The translations under genes and the position numbers were made by a program. 64,000 bases of DNA from SSC3 sp963769585. Lineage in GTDB: Bacteria; Actinomycetota; Actinomycetes; Propionibacteriales; Nocardioidaceae. The stretch spans positions 868,001 to 932,000 of the forward strand of contig CAVYMJ010000006.1 in the NCBI GenBank assembly GCA_963769585.1, in the 5' to 3' direction. Position 1 is the first letter of the stretch; each line of letters opens with the position of its first letter. The notes beneath the pieces are model-generated. The model was given only the letters and a program-made list of their open reading frames with translations. It was not told the origin of the DNA and did not search any database. Shown one piece after another: positions 33,591 through 41,277 of this stretch.

Positions 33591-34137
33591 GCAGCGCCTC
33601 GGTCAGCGCCATGCTCAGGACCCTGGTCAACGCACGCAGGGTCGGCCGCGCGGGGCCGTCGCAGGGCTGAGTCGGCGGCGCGGGCAGGTCCAACGGCAGC
33701 AGCCGGACGGGCCGGGGCACACACCCCAGCAGGGTCAGCGGGTCGCGGTACTGCTCAGCCGAGTCGATCAGCCCCCAGTGCAGGCAGGCGTGCGGAGCGC
33801 AGTGGGTGCCGAACCAGTCAAGCGTCCCGATCACCTCGCCCGCGTCCACCGCCGCTCCGACGACGACCGACGCGGAAACCGGCTCGTAGGTCGTTCGTGT
33901 CTCACCGTGGTCCACCACCACCACCCCGCGCCCGGCGATCCGGCGCGCGAAGGTGATCCGGCCGGCCAGCGCGGCACGGACCGGCTGACCGGGCATCCCG
34001 CGCAGATCCACTCCACGGTGACCAGCGCCCCAGGCGACCTCAGGCGGGTCGAACCCCCGTTCCACGGCCGGCTCAGGTTGCAGCGGCCACACCCCCGCTG
34101 CGATGACGAGAACAACGTGGACGACGAGTCGGCTCAT
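33538..34137 (-). CDS. Secreted M23-family peptidase
   Basis: A 199-aa LytM/M23 domain protein. ATG at 34137 gives a Sec signal peptide (MSRLVVHVVLVIAAGVWPLQ). The peptidase core has GHRGVDLRG supplying the His and Asp zinc ligands, then FARRIAGRGVVVVDHGETRT and CAPHACLHWGLI. In the usual HxH motif the first His is replaced by Cys (CLHWG), though a His lies three residues earlier. Related proteins sit between xerC and rpsB in many actinobacteria. It may cut peptidoglycan cross-links or be a regulatory relative with low activity. The 3' end overlaps xerC. Confidence 0.85.
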   Translation of the reverse strand: MSRLVVHVVLVIAAGVWPLQPEPAVERGFDPPEVAWGAGHRGVDLRGMPGQPVRAALAGRITFARRIAGRGVVVVDHGETRTTYEPVSASVVVGAAVDAGEVIGTLDWFGTHCAPHACLHWGLIDSAEQYRDPLTLLGCVPRPVRLLPLDLPAPPTQPCDGPARPTLRALTRVLSMALTEALLRLAGALGGRPVSGGRW

Positions 34138-34243
34138 GGATGCAGGGTCCACCGATGCTCCGCCGCAGCGGGTCGCGTCGGTTGCCGGTGTGGGAAACTC
34201 CCGCGGGGGAGGCTACGGCCCGGATCCGGGGCCGTCGGCTCGA

Positions 34244-34273
34244 TTCGCTCAGCAGGGCCGGCTCGTCTAGAAT
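34244..34273 (+). promoter_or_regulatory. Candidate rpsB promoter
   Basis: TTCGCT (34244-34249), 18-base spacer, TAGAAT (34268-34273). The predicted transcription start falls on the ATG of a 63-codon upstream ORF at 34279, about 200 bases before rpsB. Confidence 0.5.
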
Positions 34274-34278
34274 CGCCC

Positions 34279-34470
34279 ATGGCAATCCGTGTGAACGGGT
34301 TGTACTTCGCACGTTCGTCCAACCGCGCAAGCGGGCCGAGCTTCCGGTCCCCGACAGGGGTGGAGTTCGCGCCGAACGTCAGGGTGGGCCACAACCGTGG
34401 CCCACAACAACCGGAAAGACCCCGAGTCGAGCGCCTACGGGCGCCCGAGCAAGGTCGCAAGCAGAAATGA
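34279..34470 (+). CDS. Possible leaderless upstream ORF of rpsB (63 aa)
   Basis: ATG comes five bases after the -10 TAGAAT, so the mRNA could begin at or next to this codon. The product would begin MAIRVNGLYFARSSNRASGP and end with the basic LRAPEQGRKQK; no domain is recognised. The stop (34468-34470) is 10 bases before the rpsB ATG and next to its AAGG ribosome site, so translation of this ORF could affect rpsB. The GTGGGCCAC hairpin lies inside it. It may be a real leader peptide or a chance open frame in GC-rich DNA. Confidence 0.35.
   Translation: MAIRVNGLYFARSSNRASGPSFRSPTGVEFAPNVRVGHNRGPQQPERPRVERLRAPEQGRKQK
34384..34405 (+). promoter_or_regulatory. Perfect hairpin in the rpsB leader
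   Basis: GTGGGCCAC (34384-34392), loop AACC, GTGGCCCAC (34397-34405). It is a nine-pair perfect stem about 75 bases before the rpsB start with no T run after it, so more likely a regulatory than a terminating structure. Confidence 0.45.
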
Positions 34471-34480
34471 GTCGAAGGCC

Positions 34481-35458
34481 ATGGCCGTCGTCACCATGCG
34501 CCAGCTCCTCGAGAGCGGCGTCCACTTCGGGCACCAGACCCGCCGTTGGAACCCGAAGATGAAGCGCTTCATCTTCACTGAGCGCAACGGCATCTACATC
34601 ATCGACCTGCAGCAGTCGCTGGCCTACATCGACCGCGCGTACGCGTTCATCAAGGACACCGTCTCCAAGGGCGGAACCGTGATGTTCGTCGGCACCAAGA
34701 AGCAGGCCCAGGAGGCCATCGCCGAGCAGGCCACCCGTGTCGGGATGCCCTACGTCAACCAGCGCTGGCTGGGCGGCATGCTCACCAACTTCCAGACCGT
34801 GCACCAGAGGATCAACCGCCTCAAGGAGCTCGACGAGATCGACTTCGACGACGTGGCAGCCTCCGGCCGCACCAAGAAGGAGCTTCTCCAGATGCGTCGC
34901 GAGCGCGACAAGCTGGACAAGACCCTCGGCGGGATCCGTGAGATGGGCCGTACGCCCGCTGCCGTCTGGATCGTCGACACCAAGAAGGAGCACCTCGCCG
35001 TCGAGGAGGCGCGCAAGCTCCGGATCCCGATCATCGGCATCCTGGACACCAACTGCGACCCCGACGAGGTCGACTTCCCGATCCCCGGCAACGACGACGC
35101 GATCCGCGCCGTGGGCCTGCTCACCCGCGTGGTTGCCGACGCCGTCGCCGAGGGCCTGATGGCCCGCTCCGGTGTGAAGACCGGCGAGGGCGAGACCGGC
35201 AAGGAGCTCGGTGCCGAGGAGCCCCTGGCCGACTGGGAGCGCGAGCTGCTCGAGAGCAAGGCGAACGCTTCGGCTGAGGCGGCTGCTGCTGAGGCTCCGG
35301 CCGAGCCGGCTGCTGCTGAGGCTCCGGCCGAGCCGGCTGCTGCTGAGGCTCCGGTCGAGGCGGCTGCTGCTGAGGCTCCGGCCGAGCCGGCTGCTGCTGA
35401 GGCTCCGGTGGAGGCGGCTGCCGCGGAGACTCCGGCTGCCGAAGCCCCGCAGGCCTGA
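34481..35458 (+). CDS. rpsB: 30S ribosomal protein S2 with repetitive tail
   Basis: Ribosomal protein S2, 325 aa. MAVVTMRQLLESGVHFGHQT, RRWNPKMKRFIFTERNGIYI, VNQRWLGGMLTNFQTVHQRI and GILDTNCDPDEVDFPIPGND are core S2 sequences. ATG at 34481 is the family start; the in-frame upstream frame from 34397 is not part of S2. Residues after about 268 are a low-complexity tail made of a nine-residue repeat AAAEAPAEP/AAAEAPVEA. tsf follows after 34 bases, the universal rpsB-tsf pair. Confidence 0.97.
   Translation: MAVVTMRQLLESGVHFGHQTRRWNPKMKRFIFTERNGIYIIDLQQSLAYIDRAYAFIKDTVSKGGTVMFVGTKKQAQEAIAEQATRVGMPYVNQRWLGGMLTNFQTVHQRINRLKELDEIDFDDVAASGRTKKELLQMRRERDKLDKTLGGIREMGRTPAAVWIVDTKKEHLAVEEARKLRIPIIGILDTNCDPDEVDFPIPGNDDAIRAVGLLTRVVADAVAEGLMARSGVKTGEGETGKELGAEEPLADWERELLESKANASAEAAAAEAPAEPAAAEAPAEPAAAEAPVEAAAAEAPAEPAAAEAPVEAAAAETPAAEAPQA
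35282..35416 (+). repeat. 27-bp coding tandem repeat in rpsB
   Basis: Five in-frame units of 27 bp starting at 35282, 35309, 35336, 35363 and 35390, each opening GCTGCTGCTGAGGCTCCGG, with a diverged sixth. They encode AAAEAPAEP or AAAEAPVEA. Repeat number is a likely site of length variation between strains. Confidence 0.9.
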
Positions 35459-35492
35459 TCACCACCACAGACACAGGGAGTCCGAAACACTG

Positions 35493-36305
35493 ATGGCTAT
35501 TTCCGCTGCAGACGTCAAGAAGCTCCGTGACCTCACGGCCGCGGGCATGATGGACGCGAAGAAGGCGCTCGAGGAGGCTGACGGCGACTTCGACAAGGCC
35601 GTCGAGATCCTGCGCGTGAAGGGTCAGGCCAAGGCGGCCAAGCGCGGTGCCGAGCGCGAGGCAAGCTCCGGCTTGGTCTCGACCGCCGGTGGTGCGCTCG
35701 TCGAGGTCAACAGCGAGACCGACTTCGTCGCCAAGAACGAGGAGTTCGTAACGATCTCCCAGCAGATCGCGGAGGCTGCGGCCTCGGCCAAGGCCTCGGA
35801 CACCGAGGCCCTCAAGGCTGTCGCGTTCCAGGACAGCACTGTTGGTGAGGTGGTCGAGCTTCTCGCCGTCAAGATCGGCGAGAAGATCCAGCTCGGCCGG
35901 GTTGCCTACTTCGACGGCCGCACCGTCACCTATATGCACCGCCGTGCCGCTGACCTGCCGCCGGCCGTGGGCGTCCTGGTGGAGTACGACGGCGAGAACG
36001 CAGACGTGGCCCGTGGTGCTGCCATGCAGATCGCTGCCATGAAGCCGACGTACGTGTCACGGGACGACGTGCCGGCCGACCTCGTCGAGAAGGAGCGCGC
36101 GATCGCCGAGGCCACCGCGCGCGAGGAAGGCAAGCCCGAGGGCGCCTTGACCAAGATCATCGAGGGTCGGCTCAACGGGTTCTTCAAGGAGGTCGCGCTA
36201 CTCGACCAGCCTTCGGTCACCGACAGCAAGAAGTCGGTGAAGGCGGTCCTGGACGAGGCCGGTGTCACGGTCAAGCGGTTCGCCCGCTTCGAGGTCGGAA
36301 CCTGA
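35493..36305 (+). CDS. tsf: Translation elongation factor Ts
   Basis: A 270-aa nucleotide exchange factor for EF-Tu. N-terminal UBA-like domain MAISAADVKKLRDLTAAGMM DAKKALEEADGDFDKAVE; then the core with SSGLVSTAGGALVEVNSETD FVAKNEEFV, the TDFV-containing EF-Tu contact. It ends KSVKAVLDEAGVTVKRFARF. ATG at 35493 follows GGGAG. The frame open from 35211 overlaps rpsB in another frame and is not used. Length is normal for actinobacteria. Confidence 0.97.
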   Translation: MAISAADVKKLRDLTAAGMMDAKKALEEADGDFDKAVEILRVKGQAKAAKRGAEREASSGLVSTAGGALVEVNSETDFVAKNEEFVTISQQIAEAAASAKASDTEALKAVAFQDSTVGEVVELLAVKIGEKIQLGRVAYFDGRTVTYMHRRAADLPPAVGVLVEYDGENADVARGAAMQIAAMKPTYVSRDDVPADLVEKERAIAEATAREEGKPEGALTKIIEGRLNGFFKEVALLDQPSVTDSKKSVKAVLDEAGVTVKRFARFEVGT

Positions 36306-36338
36306 CCACGAGATAGGGTTCAACCCGAAAGCAACGAC

Positions 36339-36387
36339 AGGAGGCCGGCCCATGGGTAGCGACATCATCCGGGGGACCGGCCTTCCT
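36339..36387 (+). promoter_or_regulatory. Hairpin that can mask the ribosome site before pyrH
   Basis: AGGAGGCCGG (36339-36348) pairs with CCGGCCTTCCT (36377-36387), ten pairs with one bulged T. The first arm is the Shine-Dalgarno sequence of the 21-codon ORF at 36352. Opening or closing this stem would control its translation and, by coupling, pyrH. Confidence 0.5.
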
Positions 36388-36417
36388 GATGCTCTGAGGA
36401 AGAGGACAACCCTGTGA
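36352..36417 (+). CDS. 21-codon leader ORF overlapping pyrH
   Basis: ATG is placed 7 bases after a near-perfect ACAGGAGG ribosome site, better than that of pyrH itself. The peptide is MGSDIIRGTGLPDALRKRTT plus L. Its TGA overlaps the GTG of pyrH (GTGA, 36414-36417), the standard translational coupling geometry. No known leader-peptide family is recognised. Whether the peptide or only the act of translation matters cannot be told. Confidence 0.5.
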   Translation: MGSDIIRGTGLPDALRKRTTL

Positions 36418-37130
36418 CGGCGTACAAGCGGGTCCTGCTGAAGCTCTCCGGTGAGGTCTTCGGCGGCGGCAGCATCGGTGTCGACCCAGACGTCGTGAAC
36501 ACCATCGCGGCGGAGATCGCCGCCGTGGTCCGCAGCGGCGTGCAGGTGGCCATCGTCGTCGGTGGAGGCAACTTCTTCCGCGGCGCTGAGCTGCAGCAGC
36601 GAGGCATGGACCGCTCCCGCGCCGACTACATGGGCATGTTGGGCACGGTCATGAACTGCCTTGCGCTGCAGGACTTCCTGGAGAAGCAAGGCGTCGAGAC
36701 CAGAGTGCAGACCGCCATCACGATGGGACAGGTGGCCGAGCCGTACATTCCTCGTCGCGCGATGAGGCACCTGGACAAGGGCAGGGTCGTCATCTTCGGC
36801 GCCGGTGCTGGGATGCCGTTCTTCTCCACCGACACCGTGGCGGCCCAACGGGCGCTCGAGATCGGCGCGGAGGTCATCCTGATGGGCAAGCAGGGCGTCG
36901 ACGGCGTCTACGACTCGGACCCGAAGAAGAACCCCGGCGCGGTGAAGTTCGACGTGCTCACCTACGACGAGTTCCTGGCCCGTGACCTCAAGGTCGCCGA
37001 CGCCACCTCGGTCAGCATGTGCCGGGACAACAACATGGACATGATCGTGTTCAACCTCTCCGACGACGGCAACATCGCGCGCGTCGTCGCGGGTGAGAAG
37101 ATCGGTACGACGGTCACGCGTGACGCCTGA
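36414..37130 (+). CDS. pyrH: UMP kinase
   Basis: A 238-aa hexameric amino-acid-kinase-family enzyme that phosphorylates UMP to UDP, feedback-regulated by UTP and GTP. RVLLKLSGEVFGGGSIGVDP and QVAIVVGGGNFFRG form the ATP/UMP site; MDRSRADYMGMLGTVMNCLA and GRVVIFGAGAGMPFFSTDTV are standard. DGVYDSDPKKNPGAVKFDVL closes the fold. GTG at 36414 gives MTAYKRVLLK. It sits in the conserved rpsB-tsf-pyrH-frr block and is overlapped by a short upstream ORF. Confidence 0.97.
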   Translation: MTAYKRVLLKLSGEVFGGGSIGVDPDVVNTIAAEIAAVVRSGVQVAIVVGGGNFFRGAELQQRGMDRSRADYMGMLGTVMNCLALQDFLEKQGVETRVQTAITMGQVAEPYIPRRAMRHLDKGRVVIFGAGAGMPFFSTDTVAAQRALEIGAEVILMGKQGVDGVYDSDPKKNPGAVKFDVLTYDEFLARDLKVADATSVSMCRDNNMDMIVFNLSDDGNIARVVAGEKIGTTVTRDA

Positions 37131-37160
37131 CCCGGACTCAAGACGACAGGAGCAGCAGCG

Positions 37161-37718
37161 GTGATCAACGAGACCCTCAACGAGGCCGAGCAGAAGATGG
37201 GCAAGGCTGTCGAGGTGACCCGTGAGGACTTCGCGGCTATTCGTACCGGTCGGGCGCACCCTCAGATGTTCCACAAGATCAACGCCGACTACTACGGTGC
37301 TCCGACGCCGCTGCAGCAGCTCGCGTCCTTCACGGTCCCCGAGGCGCGGGTCATCGTCATCGCGCCGTTCGACCAGAGCTCCATGACTGCGATCGAGAAG
37401 GCGATCCGTGACTCCGACCTCGGGGTGAACCCGACCGACGACGGCAAGACGATCCGCGTCGTGCTCCCCGAGCTCACCGAGGAGCGCCGCAAGGAGTACA
37501 TCAAACTCGCGAAGACCAAAGCCGAGGACGGCAAGATCTCGGTGCGCAACATCCGTCGCCACGCGAAGCAGACCCTGGAGAAGGCGGAGAAGGACGGCGA
37601 TGTCGGCAAAGACGACGTCACCGGCGCCGAGAAGCGTCTCGACAGCATCACCAAGAAGCACACCGAGGCCATCGACGACCTCCTCAAGCACAAGGAAGCA
37701 GAACTGCTCGAGGTCTAG
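37161..37718 (+). CDS. frr: Ribosome recycling factor
   Basis: A 185-aa factor that, with EF-G, splits ribosomes after termination. MINETLNEAEQKMGKAVEVT REDFAAIRTGRAHPQMFHKI gives the three-helix bundle start; YYGAPTPLQQLASFTVPEAR and ERRKEYIKLAKTKAEDGKIS VRNIRRHA are diagnostic. GTG at 37161 follows ACAGGAGCAGCAG. The gene is 30 bases after pyrH and 6 bases before cdsA. Confidence 0.97.
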   Translation: MINETLNEAEQKMGKAVEVTREDFAAIRTGRAHPQMFHKINADYYGAPTPLQQLASFTVPEARVIVIAPFDQSSMTAIEKAIRDSDLGVNPTDDGKTIRVVLPELTEERRKEYIKLAKTKAEDGKISVRNIRRHAKQTLEKAEKDGDVGKDDVTGAEKRLDSITKKHTEAIDDLLKHKEAELLEV

Positions 37719-37724
37719 AGTTCG

Positions 37725-38618
37725 TTGTCGATGACCTCGAACCCGACCCCCGGCCCCCCGCCACCCGCACCGGCCCCCCGCGCGAGCCGGGCAGGCCGCG
37801 ACCTCCCGGCGGCGATCGCCTCGGCCGTCGTGCTGATCGCAGCGATCGTGGCCTCTCTGCTTCTGTGGAAGACGCTCTTCATGGGCATCGTCGTCGCCGC
37901 GGTCGTGGTGGCGGTGTGGGAGCTGGACCAGGGCTTCAAGGCGAAGGGCATCAAGCTCCCCCAGGAGCCGCTCATGGCCGGCGGCGTCGTGATGGTCGTC
38001 GTGGCTTACTTCTGGGGTGCGCCGTCCCTGGTGACCGCGACCGCCGTCACGGCACTGGTCACGATGCTGTGGCTGTTGCGCAGGGGCGTGGACGGCTACG
38101 TTCGCGACGCCTCTGCCTCCATCTTCGCGCTCGTCTACGTCCCGTTCCTCGGGGCGTTCGTAGCTCTGCTCCTCGCCGAGGGGGGTACGACGGGAGGGGG
38201 CCTGGACGACCTCGGGGTCAAGGCGATCCTCACCTTCATCGGAGTCACCATCGCCTCAGACATCGGCGGGTATGCCGCCGGCGTGCTCTTCGGCCGCCAC
38301 CCCATGGCGCCGGTCATCTCCCCGAAGAAGTCGTGGGAGGGCTTCGCCGGCTCGCTCGTGTCCTGCGTCGTGGCCGGCTGGGCGCTGGTCGTCTACCTTC
38401 TCGACGGAGACTGGTGGGTCGGCGTCTGCCTCGGCCTCATCGCTGTGGTGATGGCAACCCTGGGGGACCTGTGCGAGTCGGTGATCAAGCGCGACCTCGG
38501 CATCAAGGACATGTCCCAGATCATCCCCGGCCACGGCGGGCTGATGGACAGGCTGGACTCGCTCCTAGCCACCGTGGCGCCCATCTGGCTGCTCCTGCAC
38601 TACCTGGTCTTCACCTGA
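37725..38618 (+). CDS. cdsA: Phosphatidate cytidylyltransferase
   Basis: A 297-aa integral membrane enzyme making CDP-diacylglycerol. After a Pro-rich cytoplasmic head (NPTPGPPPPAPAPRASR) there are about eight transmembrane helices. The C-terminal signature is SPKKSWEGFAGSLVSCVVAG, then VVMATLGDLCESVIKRDLGI KDMSQIIPGHGGLMDRLDSL, with the catalytic Asp residues of GD and MDRLDS. TTG at 37725 is better spaced from GAGG (11 bases) than ATG at 37731 (17 bases); either is possible. Confidence 0.94.
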   Translation: MSMTSNPTPGPPPPAPAPRASRAGRDLPAAIASAVVLIAAIVASLLLWKTLFMGIVVAAVVVAVWELDQGFKAKGIKLPQEPLMAGGVVMVVVAYFWGAPSLVTATAVTALVTMLWLLRRGVDGYVRDASASIFALVYVPFLGAFVALLLAEGGTTGGGLDDLGVKAILTFIGVTIASDIGGYAAGVLFGRHPMAPVISPKKSWEGFAGSLVSCVVAGWALVVYLLDGDWWVGVCLGLIAVVMATLGDLCESVIKRDLGIKDMSQIIPGHGGLMDRLDSLLATVAPIWLLLHYLVFT

Positions 38619-38636
38619 GGCGCCTGCTTCGCTGAC

Positions 38637-38656
38637 GCGTCAGTGACCTGACACGC
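38637..38656. terminator. Hairpin between convergent cdsA and oxidoreductase genes
   Basis: GCGTCAG (38637-38643), loop TGAC, CTGA then a two-base bulge and CGC (38648-38656). It overlaps a perfect palindrome CTGACGCGTCAG (38632-38643). No clear T run on either strand. Confidence 0.35.
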
Positions 38657-38671
38657 CAGCACTGGGTGCGG

Positions 38672-40000
38672 TCAAGCGGGCTTGATGTTCTGGTTCCCGC
38701 GCAGCAGGTTGGTGGGGTCGTACTCGGCCTTGATCTGGCGCAGCCGGGCGTGGTTCTGGGGCCCGAACGCTGCAGCCACTCGGTCGGTGCCCTCGTCGCC
38801 GATGAAGTTGAGGTACACCCCGCCGCTGGCGTAGGGCGCCATGTCGCGGCGGTAGTCCTTGACCCAGTCGATGCACGCGGCGTCGTCGGACGGGTCCGCC
38901 CAGGTGGCGAACGGGTGGGTCAGCCAGCGGGCGGAGCGCTGGGCCATCGGGGTGGTCTCAGCCGTCGCGGCGGCGACGGCGCCACCCCACGGAATCAACG
39001 CATGCTGGATTGTGGGCGCCGGCCGGGACTCCCCGTACTTCAAGAACACCTCCAGCGACTCGTCGCCGAAGTCGTCGTGGTACTCAGCGGTCCAGTAGTG
39101 CCGCATCCCCGGCGGGTCGTCCAGCATCGAGTTGAACGCGGGGTACGGCATCTTCCCGACCAGGTCTAGCTCAGGGGCGAGACTGCGCATGGTGGCGACG
39201 ACGTCGTGGCCGGTGGCCTCGTCGCCCGTCCAGACCACGGCGAGACCGACGACAGGCTGTAGCTGCAGGTGCTCGGGGAACGGTTCTTCGGCCGGCGCGC
39301 TCAGCATCACCAGGCCGGTGCCCAGGTCCACCGGTGCGTCGCCCGCCCAGTCCAGGAACGAGCGGGCTACGTCGGCTCCGGCGGCTCCCGGCCAGACCAT
39401 CAGGCCGGCGATCAACTCCGGCTCCACCGGGTGCATGGCGAACTCAAGGGCCGTCACGACGCCGAAGTTGCCACCGCCTCCGCGATGCGCCCAGAGCAGC
39501 TCGGGATTGGTGCTCTCGTCAGCATGCACCTCGCGGCCGTCGACGGTGACCAGGTCGATCCCGACGAGGTTGTCGCAGGCCAGCCCGTACTTGCGCTCAA
39601 TCCAGCCGGAGCCTCCGCCCAGGGTGAACCCGGCAACCCCGGTCGTGGAGGCCCGCCCTCCGGTGACCACGAGCCCGTGCTCGCCGGCGGCGGCGTCGAA
39701 CTCGCCCCAGGTGACCCCCGCGCCCACCCGGGCGCGGCGCGCAGCGGGGTCGATCTCGATCGACTTCATCGGGCGTACGTCGATCACGATGCCGCCGTCG
39801 TTGGTCGACATGCCGGCCACGGAGTGGCCGCCTGCGCGGATGGCGATGGCCAGACCGTCGGTGCGGGCGCGCTCCAGCGCAGCCTTTACGTCGGCGGGGG
39901 TCGAGCACCTGGCGATGAGCGCGGGGCGCTTGTCCACCATCCCGTTGAAGAGCCCACGCAGCTCGTCGTAGTCAGCGTCTTCCGGCTGGATCCACTTCAT
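38672..40000 (-). CDS. FAD-binding (BBE-type) oxidoreductase
   Basis: A 442-aa flavoprotein of the PCMH/berberine-bridge-enzyme family. ALIARCSTPADVKAALERAR leads to IAIRAGGHSVAGMSTNDGGI, where the His of GGHS is the usual covalent FAD site. GGRASTTGVAGFTLGGGSGW and RGGGGNFGVVTALEFAMHP complete the FAD domain. The C-terminal BBE segment is EYDPTNLLRGNQNIKPA. The second FAD-linking Cys of bicovalent members is not evident. AGGAG lies before ATG at 40000. Substrate unknown (sugars, alkaloids and polyketides in relatives). It is divergent from rlmN with a short inverted repeat between. Confidence 0.88.
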   Translation of the reverse strand: MKWIQPEDADYDELRGLFNGMVDKRPALIARCSTPADVKAALERARTDGLAIAIRAGGHSVAGMSTNDGGIVIDVRPMKSIEIDPAARRARVGAGVTWGEFDAAAGEHGLVVTGGRASTTGVAGFTLGGGSGWIERKYGLACDNLVGIDLVTVDGREVHADESTNPELLWAHRGGGGNFGVVTALEFAMHPVEPELIAGLMVWPGAAGADVARSFLDWAGDAPVDLGTGLVMLSAPAEEPFPEHLQLQPVVGLAVVWTGDEATGHDVVATMRSLAPELDLVGKMPYPAFNSMLDDPPGMRHYWTAEYHDDFGDESLEVFLKYGESRPAPTIQHALIPWGGAVAAATAETTPMAQRSARWLTHPFATWADPSDDAACIDWVKDYRRDMAPYASGGVYLNFIGDEGTDRVAAAFGPQNHARLRQIKAEYDPTNLLRGNQNIKPA

Positions 40001-40051
40001 GTCGTTCTCCTGGCCCTCGAGATCTCCTTCGCTGATAGTGCTCTCTCTCTG

Positions 40052-40069
40052 CCGGGCTGGGAAGCCCGG
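40052..40069. repeat. Inverted repeat in the FAD-oxidoreductase/rlmN divergent region
   Basis: CCGGGCT (40052-40058), GGGA, AGCCCGG (40063-40069). It falls where a -35 element of the minus-strand promoter would be, upstream of a possible -10 TATCAG; a possible operator. Confidence 0.35.
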
Positions 40070-40146
40070 GAACTTACGGACGTGTGACGGAGGCTGCCAC
40101 CGCACGATGCGGGCGGAACCAGTGGTACATGGGAGAATCGGGCGCG

Positions 40147-41274
40147 ATGTCTGAACCGACCAAGACCCTTCCCCTCGTCTTCGACGAGCCGCGCGGCCGC
40201 AAGAAGCCTCCGCGTCACCTCGCCGACCTCAGCGCAGCCGAGCGTAAGGACCTGGTCGGCGAGCTCGGCCTCCCTGGATTCCGGGCCAGGCAGCTCTCCA
40301 CGCACTACTTCAGCCGGCTCGTCGACGACCCGGCTGAGATGACCGACCTGCCTGCCGCCGACCGTGAGCAGCTGGTCAGCGGACTGCTGCCCGAGCTGAT
40401 GAGACCCCTGCGGACGATGCAGACCGACAGCGGTACGACGGTGAAGACGCTGTGGAGGCTCTTCGACGGAGCTTTGGTGGAGTCGGTACTGATGCGCTAC
40501 CCGGACCGAGTCACGATGTGCGTCTCGAGTCAGGCGGGTTGTGGCATGGCCTGCCCGTTCTGCGCGACGGGCCAGGGCGGGCTCGAGCGCAACATGTCCG
40601 CGGCCGAGATCGTCGAGCAGGTGGTCGCCGGTGCCCGTGCCCTGCACCGCGGCGAGATAGCCGGCGGTCCCGGCCGGGTCTCCAACGTGGTCTTCATGGG
40701 CATGGGCGAGCCGATGGCCAACTACAAGGCCGTGATCGGCGCCGTACGCCGACTGACCGAGCGAGCGCCGGACGGTCTCGGCATGTCCGCCCGGGGGATC
40801 ACGGTCTCGACCGTGGGGCTGGTTCCGCGGATCGAGCAGCTCGCCACCGAAGGCATTCCGGTCACCCTGGCCCTCAGCCTGCACGCCCCCGACGACGAGC
40901 TGCGCGACGAGCTGGTCCCGATCAACACACGCTGGAAGGTGCGGGAGGCCGTCGAGGCGGCCTGGAACTATGCCCGGACCACCAAGCGACGAGTCTCCAT
41001 CGAGTACGCGATGATCAAGGACATCAACGACCAGGCGTGGCGGGCCGATCTCCTGGGCGACGTCCTGACCTCCTACGGCGACTGGGGCTGGGTGCACGTG
41101 AACCTCATCCCGCTCAACCCGACGCCCGGGTCGAAGTGGACGGCCTCACGACGCGAGGACGAGCGCGAGTTCGTGCGGCGGCTGGAGGCCAAGGGTGTGC
41201 CCACCACGGTCCGCGACACCCGAGGTCGCGAGATCGACGGTGCCTGCGGGCAGCTCGCAGCGCATGAGGAGTAG
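40147..41274 (+). CDS. rlmN: 23S rRNA (adenine2503-C2)-methyltransferase RlmN
   Basis: A 375-aa radical-SAM enzyme that methylates A2503 of 23S rRNA and A37 of some tRNAs. The iron-sulfur motif CGMACPFCATGQGG has Cys132, Cys136 and Cys139. VFMGMGEPMANYKAVIGAV, LALSLHAPDDELRDELVPI and VNLIPLNPTPGSKW are family blocks. The second methyl-transfer Cys is in REIDGACGQL near the C-terminus. ATG at 40147 is preferred to an in-frame start at 40084. It is convergent with the cupin gene, only three bases between stops. Confidence 0.96.
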   Translation: MSEPTKTLPLVFDEPRGRKKPPRHLADLSAAERKDLVGELGLPGFRARQLSTHYFSRLVDDPAEMTDLPAADREQLVSGLLPELMRPLRTMQTDSGTTVKTLWRLFDGALVESVLMRYPDRVTMCVSSQAGCGMACPFCATGQGGLERNMSAAEIVEQVVAGARALHRGEIAGGPGRVSNVVFMGMGEPMANYKAVIGAVRRLTERAPDGLGMSARGITVSTVGLVPRIEQLATEGIPVTLALSLHAPDDELRDELVPINTRWKVREAVEAAWNYARTTKRRVSIEYAMIKDINDQAWRADLLGDVLTSYGDWGWVHVNLIPLNPTPGSKWTASRREDEREFVRRLEAKGVPTTVRDTRGREIDGACGQLAAHEE

Positions 41275-41277
41275 CAC

